Source: Paenibacillus endophyticus (GTDB lineage: Bacteria; Bacillota; Bacilli; Paenibacillales; Paenibacillaceae). From it: DNA of 64,000 bases. Positions 44,939 through 55,133 of this stretch are shown here, piece by piece. Every line of letters begins with the position of its first letter. Position 1 is the stretch's first letter. Position numbers and translations under genes: made by a program. The stretch lies in the NCBI RefSeq assembly GCF_014192395.1, contig NZ_JACHXW010000004.1, positions 124,001-188,000 of the forward strand, in the 5' to 3' direction. The notes beneath the pieces were generated by a model. That model did no database searches. It had not been told where the DNA came from and saw nothing but the letters and a program-made list of their open reading frames with translations.

Positions 44939-47900
44939 CTATACTTTTTCAACATTGAAATACTGCGCTTCAGGATGAGCGAATACCATTGCGGAAACGG
45001 ACGCTTCCGGCTCCATCATACAACCTTCGGTTAGTTCCACCCCAATATCCTGCGGCCTCATGAGATCAAACAATGGCTCCTGGTCTTCAAGATTTGGACA
45101 CGCTGGATAACCGAATGACACTCGAATGCCTTGGTAGCGTGCACCATGTCGCTGCTTCATCGTCATTTCCGCTGGATCAGGATAACCGCTAATATCGCGC
45201 ATAATATGGTGGACGCGTTCAGCCATACCTTCCGCCACCTCAAGAGCAACAGATTGAAGCGCATGTGAACGAAGATAGTCCCCGTTATCCTTCCATTCAT
45301 TAGCAAGCTCGCGAATACCCTGTCCGGCTGTGACGACTAAGAAACCAACGTAGTCCATCACGCCGCTTTCCACCGATTTCAAGAAATCCGCCAAACATAG
45401 ATATGGTTCTACCTGCTGCCTAGGGAATGTAAAACGCTTGATCTCTTGCAAAGGATCAACCGGGTTGTAAATGATAACGTCATTGCCCGAGGATTGCGCC
45501 GGGAAGAAACGGTACATGCCATGCGTCTTAATGATACCGTCCGATGTCCCTTTTTGCAAAATTTCATCAACCGTAGCTTTAAGCTGCACAGCTTTTTCAT
45601 TGCCCTCTTTAAGCAAGTTGTCGACGTTGCCTTTCAGTCCAAGGTGATGACCAAGTAGCATCTGCATATTAACATAAGGAATAACATGCGGCAGCGGTAC
45701 ATCCCTAAGAATGTGTCGGTCCAAATCAGGCGGCGTAAAAACAGGAGCGTCTGGAGAGATTTTGGAACGAACGGCTCGTGTCAGCTGTGGCAATGGTTTT
45801 TTCTCTTCTTCTTCTAATCCGCCCGAAGCTTTGAATGCGGCCATTTCTTCTTCCATCCGCGTTCGGTGCTCTGGATCCATCAGCTTATTCGCAATATCGA
45901 GACCATCCATTGCATCTTTGGCATAAAGTACAAGGCCGTCATATTCTGGACCGATTCTCGTTTTTGTAAACTTCCTCGTAAGTGCCGCGCCGCCTACAAG
46001 GATTGGAGCATCAATACCTGCCGTACGCAAATCCTGCGCTGTAATGACCATCTGCTGCGCAGATTTAACGAGCAATCCCGACAATCCGATTGCGTCAACC
46101 TTTTCATTGCGGTATGCCTCGATTAATTGCTCCGGCGGTACTTTTATGCCCAGATTTATTATTTTGTAGCCATTGTTTGATAAAATAATTTCGACCAGGT
46201 TTTTCCCGATATCATGAACATCGCCTTTAACCGTAGCAAGGATGATTTTACCCTTTACAGAAGATTCGTTTTTCTCCATAAAAGATTCCAGATAGTTAAC
46301 GGACGCCTTCATGACTTCTGCGCTTTGCAGCACTTCTGCAACAATTAGCTCGTTTCCGTTAAACAGCCTGCCTACTTCCTCCATTCCGCGCATTAACGGT
46401 CCGTTAATGACTTCCATCGCGGAATATTTTTTCAACGCTTCGTCGAGATCCGGAATCAAACCTTCCTTCGTTCCCTCTACAACATAAGAACCAAGCCGCT
46501 CTTCTAGCGAAAGATTTGAAATTTTCTCTTTTTTCTCAACCTTCTTATCGCGGAAAGCAGCTACAAAGGATGCTAGCGTCTCATCAGTCGTGTTATAGAT
46601 TAGTTCCTCTGCCAGACGACGTTCTTCATCCGGAATAGAAGCATAGCGTTCCAGCTTTTCCGTATTGACGATTGCATAATCAAGTCCGGCTTTTGTCGCA
46701 TGATACAAATAGACGGAGTTAAGCACCTCGCGGCCAGCATCCGGTAGACCAAAGGAAATATTGCTAAGTCCAAGGATCGTTTTGGCAAGTGGGAATTTCT
46801 CTTTAATCATGCGAATGCCTTCCAGCGTTTCGACGGCTGAGCCAATATACTGAGGATCTCCAGATCCGACAGGGAACATGTTCGGATCAAAAATGATATC
46901 CTCGGCGTTCATTTTATACTTTTCCGTTAACAGCCTATAGGAGCGCTCAGCAACCTCCATCTTCGCTTCACGGGTTACAGCTTGACCGCGTTCATCGATT
47001 AGAATCATTACGACAGCTGCTCCATATCGGTGAATCAACGGTAAAATTTGTTCGAACTTGGATTCGCCGTCTTCTAAGTTAATCGAGTTAATTATCGCTT
47101 TTCCTTGCGAATATTTCAGACCGAGCTCAATAATATGGTCATAGGTCGAATCGAGCATTAATGGTGCTTTGATCTTTTTTACAACCTGCGGCAAAAACTG
47201 ATGAACCGCATAGGCTTCATCAATGTCTGTATCCTGCAAGTTGATATCGATGACATGCGCGCCGCCCTTAACCTGCGCACGCGCAATTTCGGAAGCTTCA
47301 TCAAACTTTTCTTCTTTCAGCAGTCGTTTAAACTTACGTGATCCGGAGATGTTCGTACGTTCACCAATCATGATTGGGCGGTTCTCTGGTTCAATGTAGA
47401 CTGTCTCAATTCCGGAAACCGCGTTCGGATGCGAACCCATCTTGTTACGCGGCGCATATTTGGCCATCGTCTCACCCATCACACGGATGTGGTCAGGTGT
47501 CGTTCCACAGCAGCCCCCTGCGATGTTCAACCAGCCCTGCTCGGCAAACGCAGACATCTTTTTCGCAAGCGATTCAGGCGATTCATGGTAATGTCCGTTC
47601 TCATCCGGCAAGCCCGCATTCGGATAGCAGCTGATTGCAGAATTAGCAATCTCGCTCAACGTGCGCAGATGATCCCGCATAAACTCCGGCCCTGTCGCAC
47701 AGTTAAGACCGATGGAAATCGGCTTTAGATGCTCCAAGGAAATATAAAAGGATTCGATGGTTTGACCTGCAAGCGTCGTGCCCATCGGCTCAATGGTTCC
47801 GGATATCATAATTGGAAGCTCTTTGCCGAGCTTATCGAATGCGTTGCGGATTCCGATGCTGCCAGCTTTTACATTCAACGTATCTTGTGATGTTTCAAGC

Positions 47901-48379
47901 AATAGCGCGTCAACATCTGCTTCAATCAAAGCAAGCGCTTGCTCATAATAGCTCTCTACAAGCTCATCAAAGGTGACGCCGCCGGTTACAGACAATGTTT
48001 TTGTCGTAGGTCCGAGTGCGCCGGCAACATAACGAGGCTTCTCTGGAGTACTGTATTTGTCGCATGCATCACGAGCAAGCTTAGCAGCAGCCAAGTTGAT
48101 CTCTCTAGCCTTCTCAGGTATGTCATAATCAGCCAACACTACACTTGTAGCTCCGAAGGTATTGGTCTCTAATATGTCAGCGCCTGCTTCAAGATATTGC
48201 TCGTGAATCAATTGGATAACGTCAGGACGAGTCAGCACGAGCATTTCATTACAGCCGTCCAGCTCTGGTCCGCCAAAATCATCTTCATTCAATCCAGCCT
48301 GCTGGATCATCGTCCCCATCGCGCCGTCCAGAATGAGAATACGCTGTTGAAGCATTTGTTGTAAGGTCGGTTTCGACAA
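44939..48379 (-). CDS. metH: Cobalamin-dependent methionine synthase
   Basis: A 1146-residue enzyme methylating homocysteine from 5-methyltetrahydrofolate. It has all four modules. The homocysteine domain (1-about 310) holds zinc ligands Cys227, Cys290 and Cys291. The pterin domain (about 330-600) follows. The cobalamin domain has GDVHDIGKN with His722 as lower axial ligand. The AdoMet reactivation domain (about 880-1146) ends after GYPACPNLEDQ. The start is TTG 48379, with GAAGGGTG seven bases upstream. No S-box riboswitch fits in the 140-base gap upstream. Divergent mtnD also serves methionine metabolism. Confidence 0.96.
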   Translation of the reverse strand: MSKPTLQQMLQQRILILDGAMGTMIQQAGLNEDDFGGPELDGCNEMLVLTRPDVIQLIHEQYLEAGADILETNTFGATSVVLADYDIPEKAREINLAAAKLARDACDKYSTPEKPRYVAGALGPTTKTLSVTGGVTFDELVESYYEQALALIEADVDALLLETSQDTLNVKAGSIGIRNAFDKLGKELPIMISGTIEPMGTTLAGQTIESFYISLEHLKPISIGLNCATGPEFMRDHLRTLSEIANSAISCYPNAGLPDENGHYHESPESLAKKMSAFAEQGWLNIAGGCCGTTPDHIRVMGETMAKYAPRNKMGSHPNAVSGIETVYIEPENRPIMIGERTNISGSRKFKRLLKEEKFDEASEIARAQVKGGAHVIDINLQDTDIDEAYAVHQFLPQVVKKIKAPLMLDSTYDHIIELGLKYSQGKAIINSINLEDGESKFEQILPLIHRYGAAVVMILIDERGQAVTREAKMEVAERSYRLLTEKYKMNAEDIIFDPNMFPVGSGDPQYIGSAVETLEGIRMIKEKFPLAKTILGLSNISFGLPDAGREVLNSVYLYHATKAGLDYAIVNTEKLERYASIPDEERRLAEELIYNTTDETLASFVAAFRDKKVEKKEKISNLSLEERLGSYVVEGTKEGLIPDLDEALKKYSAMEVINGPLMRGMEEVGRLFNGNELIVAEVLQSAEVMKASVNYLESFMEKNESSVKGKIILATVKGDVHDIGKNLVEIILSNNGYKIINLGIKVPPEQLIEAYRNEKVDAIGLSGLLVKSAQQMVITAQDLRTAGIDAPILVGGAALTRKFTKTRIGPEYDGLVLYAKDAMDGLDIANKLMDPEHRTRMEEEMAAFKASGGLEEEEKKPLPQLTRAVRSKISPDAPVFTPPDLDRHILRDVPLPHVIPYVNMQMLLGHHLGLKGNVDNLLKEGNEKAVQLKATVDEILQKGTSDGIIKTHGMYRFFPAQSSGNDVIIYNPVDPLQEIKRFTFPRQQVEPYLCLADFLKSVESGVMDYVGFLVVTAGQGIRELANEWKDNGDYLRSHALQSVALEVAEGMAERVHHIMRDISGYPDPAEMTMKQRHGARYQGIRVSFGYPACPNLEDQEPLFDLMRPQDIGVELTEGCMMEPEASVSAMVFAHPEAQYFNVEKV

Positions 48380-48450
48380 TTTATTACACCCTTCCCAAAA
48401 TCATTAACACATAGTTTAGCAGAATACCTTCTGTGTGAAAAGGTAATCCA

Positions 48451-48479
48451 TCGACAATCCAATTATTTTGTTTTATAAT
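48451..48479 (+). promoter_or_regulatory. Promoter of mtnD
   Basis: TCGACA (48451-48456), 17-base spacer and perfect TATAAT (48474-48479), 42 bases upstream of the start codon. Confidence 0.6.
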
Positions 48480-48520
48480 CAGTATATCATTTAATTTCTA
48501 TAGGAAAAGAGGGAATGTTC

Positions 48521-49069
48521 ATGGCTGAAATTAGAATTCGCAATACAGAGGAACGGATTCAAGGTGAAGAGGCTGTCCGTGCATTTCTAGATAAGCAAGA
48601 GGTGCTTTACGAGCACTGGAACCCAGCCAAGCTGGCAGAAGGGCTTCAACAGAAATTTGTGCTTTCCGATGAAGAAAAACAAGAAATTTTGACGACATAT
48701 GACGAGGAAATCAAAGATCTTGCTGAGAGACGCGGTTATAAAACATGGGATATCATCGCATTATCCGATGCTACACCAAACCTCGACGAGCTGCTTAAAA
48801 AGTTTGAAAACGTCCATACGCATACAGAAGATGAAGTTCGTGCCATTACAGCCGGACGAGGTATCTTTATCATTAAGGGTACGGACGACGTAGGTTACTT
48901 TGACGTTGAGCTCGAAGCTGGCGATGTCATTTCCGTACCGGAATACAAGCCGCATTTCTTCACGCTTATGGATAACCGTCAAATCGTTGCCGTACGTCTC
49001 TTTATTGAAACAGAAGGCTGGATTGCACACCCTTTCGCTGATGAGAAATTTGCATCTAGCGAAGCGTAA
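48521..49069 (+). CDS. mtnD: Acireductone dioxygenase (methionine salvage)
   Basis: A 182-residue cupin enzyme oxidising 1,2-dihydroxy-3-keto-5-methylthiopentene to the 2-oxo acid precursor of methionine. The metal site is visible: VHTHTEDEVRAI gives His, His and Glu, and YKPHFFTL gives the last His. ATG 48521 has AGAGGG seven bases upstream. The rest of the salvage pathway (mtnK, mtnA, mtnW/X/B) is not in this window. It is divergent from metH and has its own terminator. Confidence 0.93.
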   Translation: MAEIRIRNTEERIQGEEAVRAFLDKQEVLYEHWNPAKLAEGLQQKFVLSDEEKQEILTTYDEEIKDLAERRGYKTWDIIALSDATPNLDELLKKFENVHTHTEDEVRAITAGRGIFIIKGTDDVGYFDVELEAGDVISVPEYKPHFFTLMDNRQIVAVRLFIETEGWIAHPFADEKFASSEA

Positions 49070-49089
49070 ATTCAATTCATAAATAATGC

Positions 49090-49133
49090 AAGCCCCTCTG
49101 CAGCAGCGAATGCTGGCCATGAGGGGCTTTTTA
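49090..49133 (+). terminator. Terminator of mtnD
   Basis: AGCCCCTC (49091-49098) pairs with GAGGGGCT (49121-49128), and inner GCAGCA/TGCTGG pairing shortens the loop. TTTTTAG follows. Confidence 0.85.
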
Positions 49134-49143
49134 GTTCCATTTT

Positions 49144-49932
49144 TTAAGCTTCGAGAAGGTGAAGGAGCTCTTCAAGATGCTTGATTTCATGCGATGGAAT
49201 AATGTCATCATTGCGTACGGCAGCATGACGATTAATCCAGACAGACGTCATTCCCACCGTATTTGCTCCTAGAATGTCAGTCGTCAGCTTATCGCCAACC
49301 ATAATTCCATGCTCGACCTCAATGTCTAGTCGCTCAAGTGCATGCTTAAATATGGCGGCAGCCGGCTTGCCCTGACCAAATTCACCTGAAATTATAATAT
49401 GATCGAAGTAAGGAAGTAGTTCAGGTACGCCTGCAAGCTTCTCCCGCTGTAGATCTGGAGAACCATTGGTAAGCAATAGCAGCTTGTAATTCCCTTTAAG
49501 CTGCTCGAGCACACGGAATGTTTCTTCATAAACGATCGGACGTGCGCGACGTTCAGCAGGGAATTGCTCAGCAAGCTTCGCTCCAAGCTCCTCATTATCA
49601 ATGCCGAGCGATTTAAGGCCTTGTGTCCAAGCAGCCTTTCGATATCCGGGAGCAAGGCGCTCTAATTTGCGGAACTCTTCTTGTTCGCCTTCAAGGAAAG
49701 GTGCCCAGAGTCCTTCAAACGGATTGATTCCAATCATTTTCGTAAATGGAAAGGTTTCATAAGACTCATATAGACCTCTTGCTTCACGACGCACTGCATC
49801 CTCCAATGCAGCGGGATCTATTCCTGTTTCATCTGCTGCTGACTGGCAAGTTGCCTCGAATGCTTCCTTTACACTTCGGTCATCCCAAAGCAACGTGTCA
49901 TCCAAATCAAATAATACCGCTTGTTTAGCCAT
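49144..49932 (-). CDS. HAD-IA family hydrolase, YfnB-like
   Basis: A 262-residue phosphatase. Motif I is VLFDLDDTLLWDD, a helical C1 cap follows, motif II lies in LLLLTNGSPDLQ, motif III Lys in FGQGKPAAAIF, and motif IV is IMVGDKLTTDILGA. It resembles YfnB/YjjG-type nucleotidases. It lies downstream of a membrane protein gene, separated by 24 bases, and converges with mtnD. Confidence 0.9.
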   Translation of the reverse strand: MAKQAVLFDLDDTLLWDDRSVKEAFEATCQSAADETGIDPAALEDAVRREARGLYESYETFPFTKMIGINPFEGLWAPFLEGEQEEFRKLERLAPGYRKAAWTQGLKSLGIDNEELGAKLAEQFPAERRARPIVYEETFRVLEQLKGNYKLLLLTNGSPDLQREKLAGVPELLPYFDHIIISGEFGQGKPAAAIFKHALERLDIEVEHGIMVGDKLTTDILGANTVGMTSVWINRHAAVRNDDIIPSHEIKHLEELLHLLEA

Positions 49933-49956
49933 TATTGTCCAAACTCTCCTGCCTGA

Positions 49957-50469
49957 TTATTTTTCCTGAAAAGGAATATGGTTTGCTTCTGCAAAAACCT
50001 TTAACTTTGCAGCAATTTCCTCCGTCGGGAAACGGTTCGTTAGTTTTGCAAAAACCCAGTTGCCGCCCTTTTGCTGTTCAACGATGACATAGCCTTTCTG
50101 CGCGCTAATTCCTTTGATTGCAGCTGCAGTAATTCGTTTGTCGCCCGTCATTCGGCGCGTTTGTACATAATCTTTGCCAATCGTTATGTAAGGACGTCTG
50201 AAATAGAACAATGCTGCCAAAAGAATATAACAGCCAACCGTTACCCAAAACATCGTATCCGTTTTGAATTGAGTCGAGCTTTGCATGAGAATTACGTACA
50301 TGCCAATAAACAATATGAGCAATATCGGTGCAATGAAGTTGCGACCAACGATTTTCTCCGATTTCTCGGCATTAAATACAATTTGACCATTACCTTGTTT
50401 TTTCCGTTGTTTGTTAACAACAGTCATGTTTTTGCGCACTTTGCGCTCCCAGGAACGTGACAAGCTCAT
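49957..50469 (-). CDS. Uncharacterised membrane protein with two membrane segments
   Basis: A 170-residue protein. A basic N-terminal tail (about 1-42) precedes two hydrophobic segments (about 45-62 and 73-90) with a short loop; a C-terminal domain of about 75 residues follows, starting YITIGKDYVQTRRM, with the beta pattern of a PH-like domain. The topology is N-in, C-in. ATG 50469 has GGAGGAGA directly upstream. I recognise no family. It lies between the aldo/keto reductase and HAD genes, all leftward. Confidence 0.7.
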   Translation of the reverse strand: MSLSRSWERKVRKNMTVVNKQRKKQGNGQIVFNAEKSEKIVGRNFIAPILLILFIGMYVILMQSSTQFKTDTMFWVTVGCYILLAALFYFRRPYITIGKDYVQTRRMTGDKRITAAAIKGISAQKGYVIVEQQKGGNWVFAKLTNRFPTEEIAAKLKVFAEANHIPFQEK

Positions 50470-50489
50470 TCTCCTCCTATTATACTGCC

Positions 50490-51479
50490 CTATTCGAACG
50501 GTCGACGGAATTTCTCGATAAATCGGTTCGGATAATCATCCTGCAGCGCGCTAGCGCTATTCAATCGATTCCAAATCTCCGTCGGCATTTCCCAGCCTAA
50601 TGCACCCATATTGTCTTCGAACTGTTCTAGTTTGCTTGCTCCGAATATTGGTGATGTGATTCCTTCACGTTGGATCAGCCATCTTAAAGCAATCTGCGCC
50701 GGTGTTTTATCTAGTTCTTTTGCAGCCTCTACTACCGCATCAAGAATTGAGAAGTTCTGGTCGGATGCGCGGTTGATCCACGCGCTTTCCCCTACCTTAG
50801 TAGTCATGCGACCTTCCTTAGGCTCATCACGTGTATAACGGCCAGTCAGAAAACCTCCGCCTAATGGTGCCCAAGGAATAATGCCTACTTTTTCCTCTAA
50901 GCATAGCGACAGCATTTCACGGTCCATTTGCCGGCTAACCAAGCTGTACTGCGGTTGAATGGATACGAAACGCACATAACGGCTAGCATCGCTATAGGCC
51001 AATGATTTCATGAGCTGCCATGCAAAAAAATTGGAGCACCCTATGTAGCGGACTTTACCCGAAGTAACAAGGTCATCAAGTGTGCGCAGCGTCTCTTCTA
51101 TCGGCGTAGCATGATCCCATACATGCACTTGATAAAGGTCAATGTAATCTGTTTGAAGCCGTTTCAAACTAGCCTCAACACCATCCAAAATATGTTTTCG
51201 GGAAAGCCCTACTCCATTAATATTGCTTGAGGTCGTCATCCGTACCTTTGTTGCTAGAACAATATCAGAACGTCTTTTTTTAATAGCTTTGCCTACGATC
51301 TCCTCCGAACGGCCGCTAACATATACATCAGCCGTGTCAAGAAAGTTCCCGCCACGGTCAACGAATCGGTCAATCATTTCGATTGCATCCGCTTCGTTTG
51401 TTGTGTTACCGAACGTCATCGTACCCAAGCATAGCTCAGAGACAGCAAGTCCGCTTTTTCCCAATAGCTTATAATTCAT
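50490..51479 (-). CDS. Aldo/keto reductase
   Basis: A 329-residue NADPH-dependent oxidoreductase of the AKR fold. LGTMTFGNT, GGNFLDTADVYVSGRSEEIVGKA with the catalytic Asp and Tyr, the Lys in VLATKVRM and the His in DLYQVHVWD make the tetrad; the NADPH site lies in SPIFGASKLEQFEDN. It resembles AKR11/YcsN-YhdN-type enzymes. The natural substrate is unknown. It lies between ynzC and a membrane protein gene. Confidence 0.92.
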   Translation of the reverse strand: MNYKLLGKSGLAVSELCLGTMTFGNTTNEADAIEMIDRFVDRGGNFLDTADVYVSGRSEEIVGKAIKKRRSDIVLATKVRMTTSSNINGVGLSRKHILDGVEASLKRLQTDYIDLYQVHVWDHATPIEETLRTLDDLVTSGKVRYIGCSNFFAWQLMKSLAYSDASRYVRFVSIQPQYSLVSRQMDREMLSLCLEEKVGIIPWAPLGGGFLTGRYTRDEPKEGRMTTKVGESAWINRASDQNFSILDAVVEAAKELDKTPAQIALRWLIQREGITSPIFGASKLEQFEDNMGALGWEMPTEIWNRLNSASALQDDYPNRFIEKFRRPFE

Positions 51480-51524
51480 CTAATTGACCTCCAATGGGGT
51501 TTAAATGATAACTCGCTAATACGT

Positions 51525-51716
51525 TTAATGCTTGATATCGTCTTTATCATCGACAATCTCAATCGTTTCAAGCTGTTGACGGAAATTGTTCTTAAAGTTC
51601 GTTAAATACTGCTTGCGAAGCTCGTCTCTTTCAGTGATTTCGGCATCGGATAAGCCCTCCGATTTATTTTTACGAGCGAGCTCGTTAATCCGTTCAATTA
51701 TTTTTGAAAACTCCAT
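51525..51716 (-). CDS. ynzC: DUF896 protein YnzC
   Basis: A 63-residue protein: MEFSKIIERINELARKNKSE, then GLSDAEITERDELRKQYL and FKNNFRQQLE. This is the UPF0291/YnzC family. In Bacillus subtilis ynzC lies in the SOS operon next to lexA. Here lexA and the yneA-like gene are 3.5-4 kb away with an ABC transport operon between. I chose ATG 51716; an upstream in-frame start at 51737 lacks a better ribosome site. Confidence 0.85.
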   Translation of the reverse strand: MEFSKIIERINELARKNKSEGLSDAEITERDELRKQYLTNFKNNFRQQLETIEIVDDKDDIKH

Positions 51717-51798
51717 TGCTTGCTCTACTCCTCTCATGATGGAAAAACCTCTACTCTATACTTTGACATTTTGAGAGCTAAGTTGTCAAGGCGATGCT

Positions 51799-52884
51799 TT
51801 ATGGTAGGGCCACTTGATCGCCTGGCTTTAAGCCTTCTAGGACTTCAGTCTGCTCCGGGGTTTCCAATCCAATCTTAACTTCTTTTCGCTCATATTTGCC
51901 ATTCCCAGAATCATGCATAACGAAGTACTTATCCTTCTCGCGAGCAATTGCGATGGATGGCACGATTGTTGCGTTCTCTTGCTTTTCTGTCTCAATTGAA
52001 CCACTCAAGCTCAGCCCCGCGATCAAAAATTCATTAGATTCAAGTCCGATCACAACTTCGAATTGCGCTGCTTGGTTCAAATTATTCTGATCCGTGCCGA
52101 ATTTAGCGAATTTGGAAACACTCTGAACCTTCCCTTTAATTATTAACTCCTTTTTTGCACTCATCATGACGTTTACCGACATGCCTTCCTTTATGCGGAA
52201 AATATCCTGTTCCCCTACAAGTGCAATAAATTGCAGCTTGCTCAAATCAACGATCTTGCCGACATATTCATTTTGGCCAACCATTTGCGGTCTTTTGCTT
52301 GGATTATCAAATAAGAAAATCCCTTTTGCCGGCGAACGGTATATCGAGCTGTTAAGCATTTCTTTTTTGCTTTGAAGTTCTTTTTCTTGAATACCAATCG
52401 TAACTTCACGAAGCTCTTTGTTCAGCTTGGATACTTCTCTTTCTACTAAAGATTTTTTCCGTTCCCCTTCAGATGCCTCCAGTAAGTTGAAATCCTCATC
52501 TGATTGAATGAGATAATCATTAAGCTTAGCTTCCAGCCTAGCTTTGTGCATTTTAGCTTCCATTTGCACAATTTCGTTTTGTACTGTCGATTGATTTAAT
52601 TTAAACAAAACGTCACCAGCTTTGACCTGCTGTCCATCTTGCACATTCCATACGGACACTTCTGAGCTGTAAGGTGCGTAAACGAGGGTCTCTTGCTCAT
52701 ATAATGACTTTCCTTTCACTTCAACGGTTTTCGATATGGTTCCCTTGGTTACTTGAAACACAATTGCTTCTGATTCTGTTTCAAGCATGTCTGGCTGGGA
52801 AGGGTTTCCAAGACGAAACAACCCAAAACTTATGGCTATAATGACTATTCCGAAAATGATCCATTTTATTTTACTCTTCATCAC
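51799..52884 (-). CDS. HlyD/RND-type efflux adaptor (membrane fusion protein)
   Basis: A 361-residue protein with an N-terminal membrane anchor (about 6-22). The split lipoyl domain is seen in VYAPYSSEVSVWNVQDGQQVKAGDVLFKL and IYRSPAKGIFL, with a coiled-coil hairpin between them (about 110-170), then beta-barrel regions. It ends in the typical TEVLEGLKPGDQVALP. It is the third gene of an ABC efflux operon and probably joins the MacB-like permease to export a peptide or antibiotic. Confidence 0.9.
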   Translation of the reverse strand: MMKSKIKWIIFGIVIIAISFGLFRLGNPSQPDMLETESEAIVFQVTKGTISKTVEVKGKSLYEQETLVYAPYSSEVSVWNVQDGQQVKAGDVLFKLNQSTVQNEIVQMEAKMHKARLEAKLNDYLIQSDEDFNLLEASEGERKKSLVEREVSKLNKELREVTIGIQEKELQSKKEMLNSSIYRSPAKGIFLFDNPSKRPQMVGQNEYVGKIVDLSKLQFIALVGEQDIFRIKEGMSVNVMMSAKKELIIKGKVQSVSKFAKFGTDQNNLNQAAQFEVVIGLESNEFLIAGLSLSGSIETEKQENATIVPSIAIAREKDKYFVMHDSGNGKYERKEVKIGLETPEQTEVLEGLKPGDQVALP

Positions 52885-52905
52885 AATACTCCTTCGAACT
52901 CGTAG

Positions 52906-54264
52906 TTAATCTCTTTTAATCGCAGTCAGCGCATCTGTTCTTGACGCGCTAATAGCTGGATAAATGCCAGATAAAATGCCTGTAGCCAGCGCGAACGCCA
53001 TTCCAATTGGGATCGTCATTAGCGGAATAAAGATAATGACAGCATCCTGTTCATCAGATAACTGATGAATTAGCCCATTAATCCCCCATACGATCCAATA
53101 AGAAAATAATACGCCGAGCAGCCCTCCCAGCAATCCTAACAATGCCGCTTCGACTATAAACATATTTCTAATTTGACCCAAGTTAGCCCCCAACACCTTC
53201 ATGATGCCAATTTGCCTTCTTCTCTGGTAGGTAGACATCGTCATGGCTACTACTATCGAAATCGAAGCAATGATCAGAATGAAAACCCCGATACCTAATG
53301 CAGCTGCCTTTATGATTATGATCTTGAATTCATTCGCCAATCTTTCCTTCTGGTACAAATTCGTTTGTGTCGTTACTGACAATTTCTGAATCTGCTTTTC
53401 AACCTTCTCAAGCTTCGATTGATTATCAACTTTGACGATGATGGATTGATAGGTTTCTTGGTCATCTTCAGCTAGCTTTAGATCTTTCTTAAGCCGCGCT
53501 GCCGTTTGAAGCGAGACATATCCCTTTTTGTTATACATCAGTTGAACGTCGCTGGAACCGCTAGGCTTTTTTAATACACCAATTACCCTAAGCGGCCTGC
53601 TGAACACTGGTCCGCCTTCCGTTTCGTAGCGAAACTGAATTTGCTTCTGGTACATAACACTCGGCATCTTGCCTGTGTTCTCATATTGTTGTATGACAGC
53701 TTCATTATAAGGATCTGCATTTAATTGCTCTTGGAGCTTCGCTTTCGTTTCTTCCTCGATTAAGCCTAACGTTGCACCATAGTTCAGAACGATTGCATCC
53801 TCCATATTGGAAGGTCCACCTTGGATGAATATATTTCCGAAAGCTGTTAGCATCTCCAAATCCGTTCCGATCACTTCGGTTTGATATTGTGAGCTCATTC
53901 CGTCCAAAGTGAACATTTCCATATAATTAAGCTGCTGATAAGGTGAAGCAGCAGCTACATGCTGCATCTGTTTCATGATGTTCAGCTTCTGTTCCGTCAA
54001 TTTTCCTTGCATGGTGGAATCAGTAGCGGCTTCGGAAGCAGTACCTCCTGTTTGTGGTCCGCTATTTGCAGTAACCGTAATTTCATCCATATTCAAATAA
54101 CTATTCATTTGTTTCTCTATGTATAGTTGAGCTGATTCGCCGATACTCATCGCGACGATAATGGCTGCGCATCCGATTGAAATGCCGGCTGCGCACAACC
54201 CAGTGACTACCTTTCTGCGTTTCACCTGGTCCCATGATAGCCTCGTAACATCGCTAATTCTCAT
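52906..54264 (-). CDS. MacB/FtsX-family ABC permease
   Basis: A 452-residue permease. One N-terminal membrane segment is followed by a MacB periplasmic-core-like domain (about 45-295) and three C-terminal segments, with MSTYQRRRQIGIMKVLGANLGQIRNMFIVEA as the conserved FtsX loop. ATG 54264 has GGAGG eight bases upstream. It overlaps the ATPase gene by 11 bases. Confidence 0.92.
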   Translation of the reverse strand: MRISDVTRLSWDQVKRRKVVTGLCAAGISIGCAAIIVAMSIGESAQLYIEKQMNSYLNMDEITVTANSGPQTGGTASEAATDSTMQGKLTEQKLNIMKQMQHVAAASPYQQLNYMEMFTLDGMSSQYQTEVIGTDLEMLTAFGNIFIQGGPSNMEDAIVLNYGATLGLIEEETKAKLQEQLNADPYNEAVIQQYENTGKMPSVMYQKQIQFRYETEGGPVFSRPLRVIGVLKKPSGSSDVQLMYNKKGYVSLQTAARLKKDLKLAEDDQETYQSIIVKVDNQSKLEKVEKQIQKLSVTTQTNLYQKERLANEFKIIIIKAAALGIGVFILIIASISIVVAMTMSTYQRRRQIGIMKVLGANLGQIRNMFIVEAALLGLLGGLLGVLFSYWIVWGINGLIHQLSDEQDAVIIFIPLMTIPIGMAFALATGILSGIYPAISASRTDALTAIKRD

Positions 54265-54973
54265 GGAATAGTCCTCCTGCATGCGTTTGTTTCCGTTTTT
54301 GATCCTGCTCAGTTACCAAATAACCATCTCTAAGCGTTACGATTTTCTCCGTCCGTGCCGCTACCTCTTGCTCATGTGTAACCACAATAAAGGTTGTATC
54401 CATCGTTTTGTTTAACTGTTGCAGAATCATAATAATTTCTTCCTCTGTCTTTGTATCCAAATTGCCTGTTGGTTCATCTGCAAATATGACGGAGGGCTCC
54501 GTAATTAACGATCTGGCTATACTGACACGCTGTTGCTGCCCGCCTGAAAGCTGCGACGTGAACATCTCTGCTTTTTCTGGTATGCCTACCTGTTCCAATA
54601 AGGCTAGTGCCTTTTTCTTCCTCGCTGCCGGATGTACGGATTGAAATACGAGCGGAAGCTCGACATTCTCCCGTACCGTAAGATTCGCAATGAGCTCATA
54701 GGCTTGAAATATAAATCCGATATGACTACGTCTGAATTCCGCTAGTTGATTCTCATTCATCTTAACGATGTTTTGACCAGCAATAAAAATGTCACCTTCA
54801 GTCGGCTTCATAAGCCCAGCCATTAAATTGAGCAGTGTAGATTTGCCTGATCCAGAGCTGCCTAGTAAAGCGATCATTTCTCCCTTTTGTACTTGAAAGC
54901 TAATTTGATGCAAAACTGCTGTTGTTTCTATCCCGTTCGTAAATGAATGTGATAATTGCTCTACACGTAACAA
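54254..54973 (-). CDS. ABC transporter ATPase, MacB/LolD type
   Basis: A 239-residue ATPase with Walker [14 protein letters not shown]-loop FIFQAYELI, signature LSGGQQQRV and Walker [13 protein letters not shown], the tetrad typical of MacB/LolD exporters. The start is TTG 54973 after GAAGGGAGAG. First gene of a three-gene operon with the permease and adaptor. The operon sits between yneA and ynzC. Confidence 0.94.
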   Translation of the reverse strand: MLRVEQLSHSFTNGIETTAVLHQISFQVQKGEMIALLGSSGSGKSTLLNLMAGLMKPTEGDIFIAGQNIVKMNENQLAEFRRSHIGFIFQAYELIANLTVRENVELPLVFQSVHPAARKKKALALLEQVGIPEKAEMFTSQLSGGQQQRVSIARSLITEPSVIFADEPTGNLDTKTEEEIIMILQQLNKTMDTTFIVVTHEQEVAARTEKIVTLRDGYLVTEQDQKRKQTHAGGLFHEN

Positions 54974-55133
54974 TGTCGTCTCTCCCTTCAGTCCCCTTTA
55001 ATAGACGACGAAATGTAAAAGAAACCCTGCACCACACACAAAAAAACTTCCTAAACCAAACAGGTCATTAAGATCTGCTTGATCTAGAAAGCTGTGGTAT
55101 TAGAAAGTATGTATACAAAATAAGAGAAAATAA

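Noticed and set aside
48380-48514. SAM (S-box) or cobalamin riboswitch ahead of metH
   Set aside because: The gap is too short for either and shows no conserved core. It also holds the mtnD promoter on the opposite strand.
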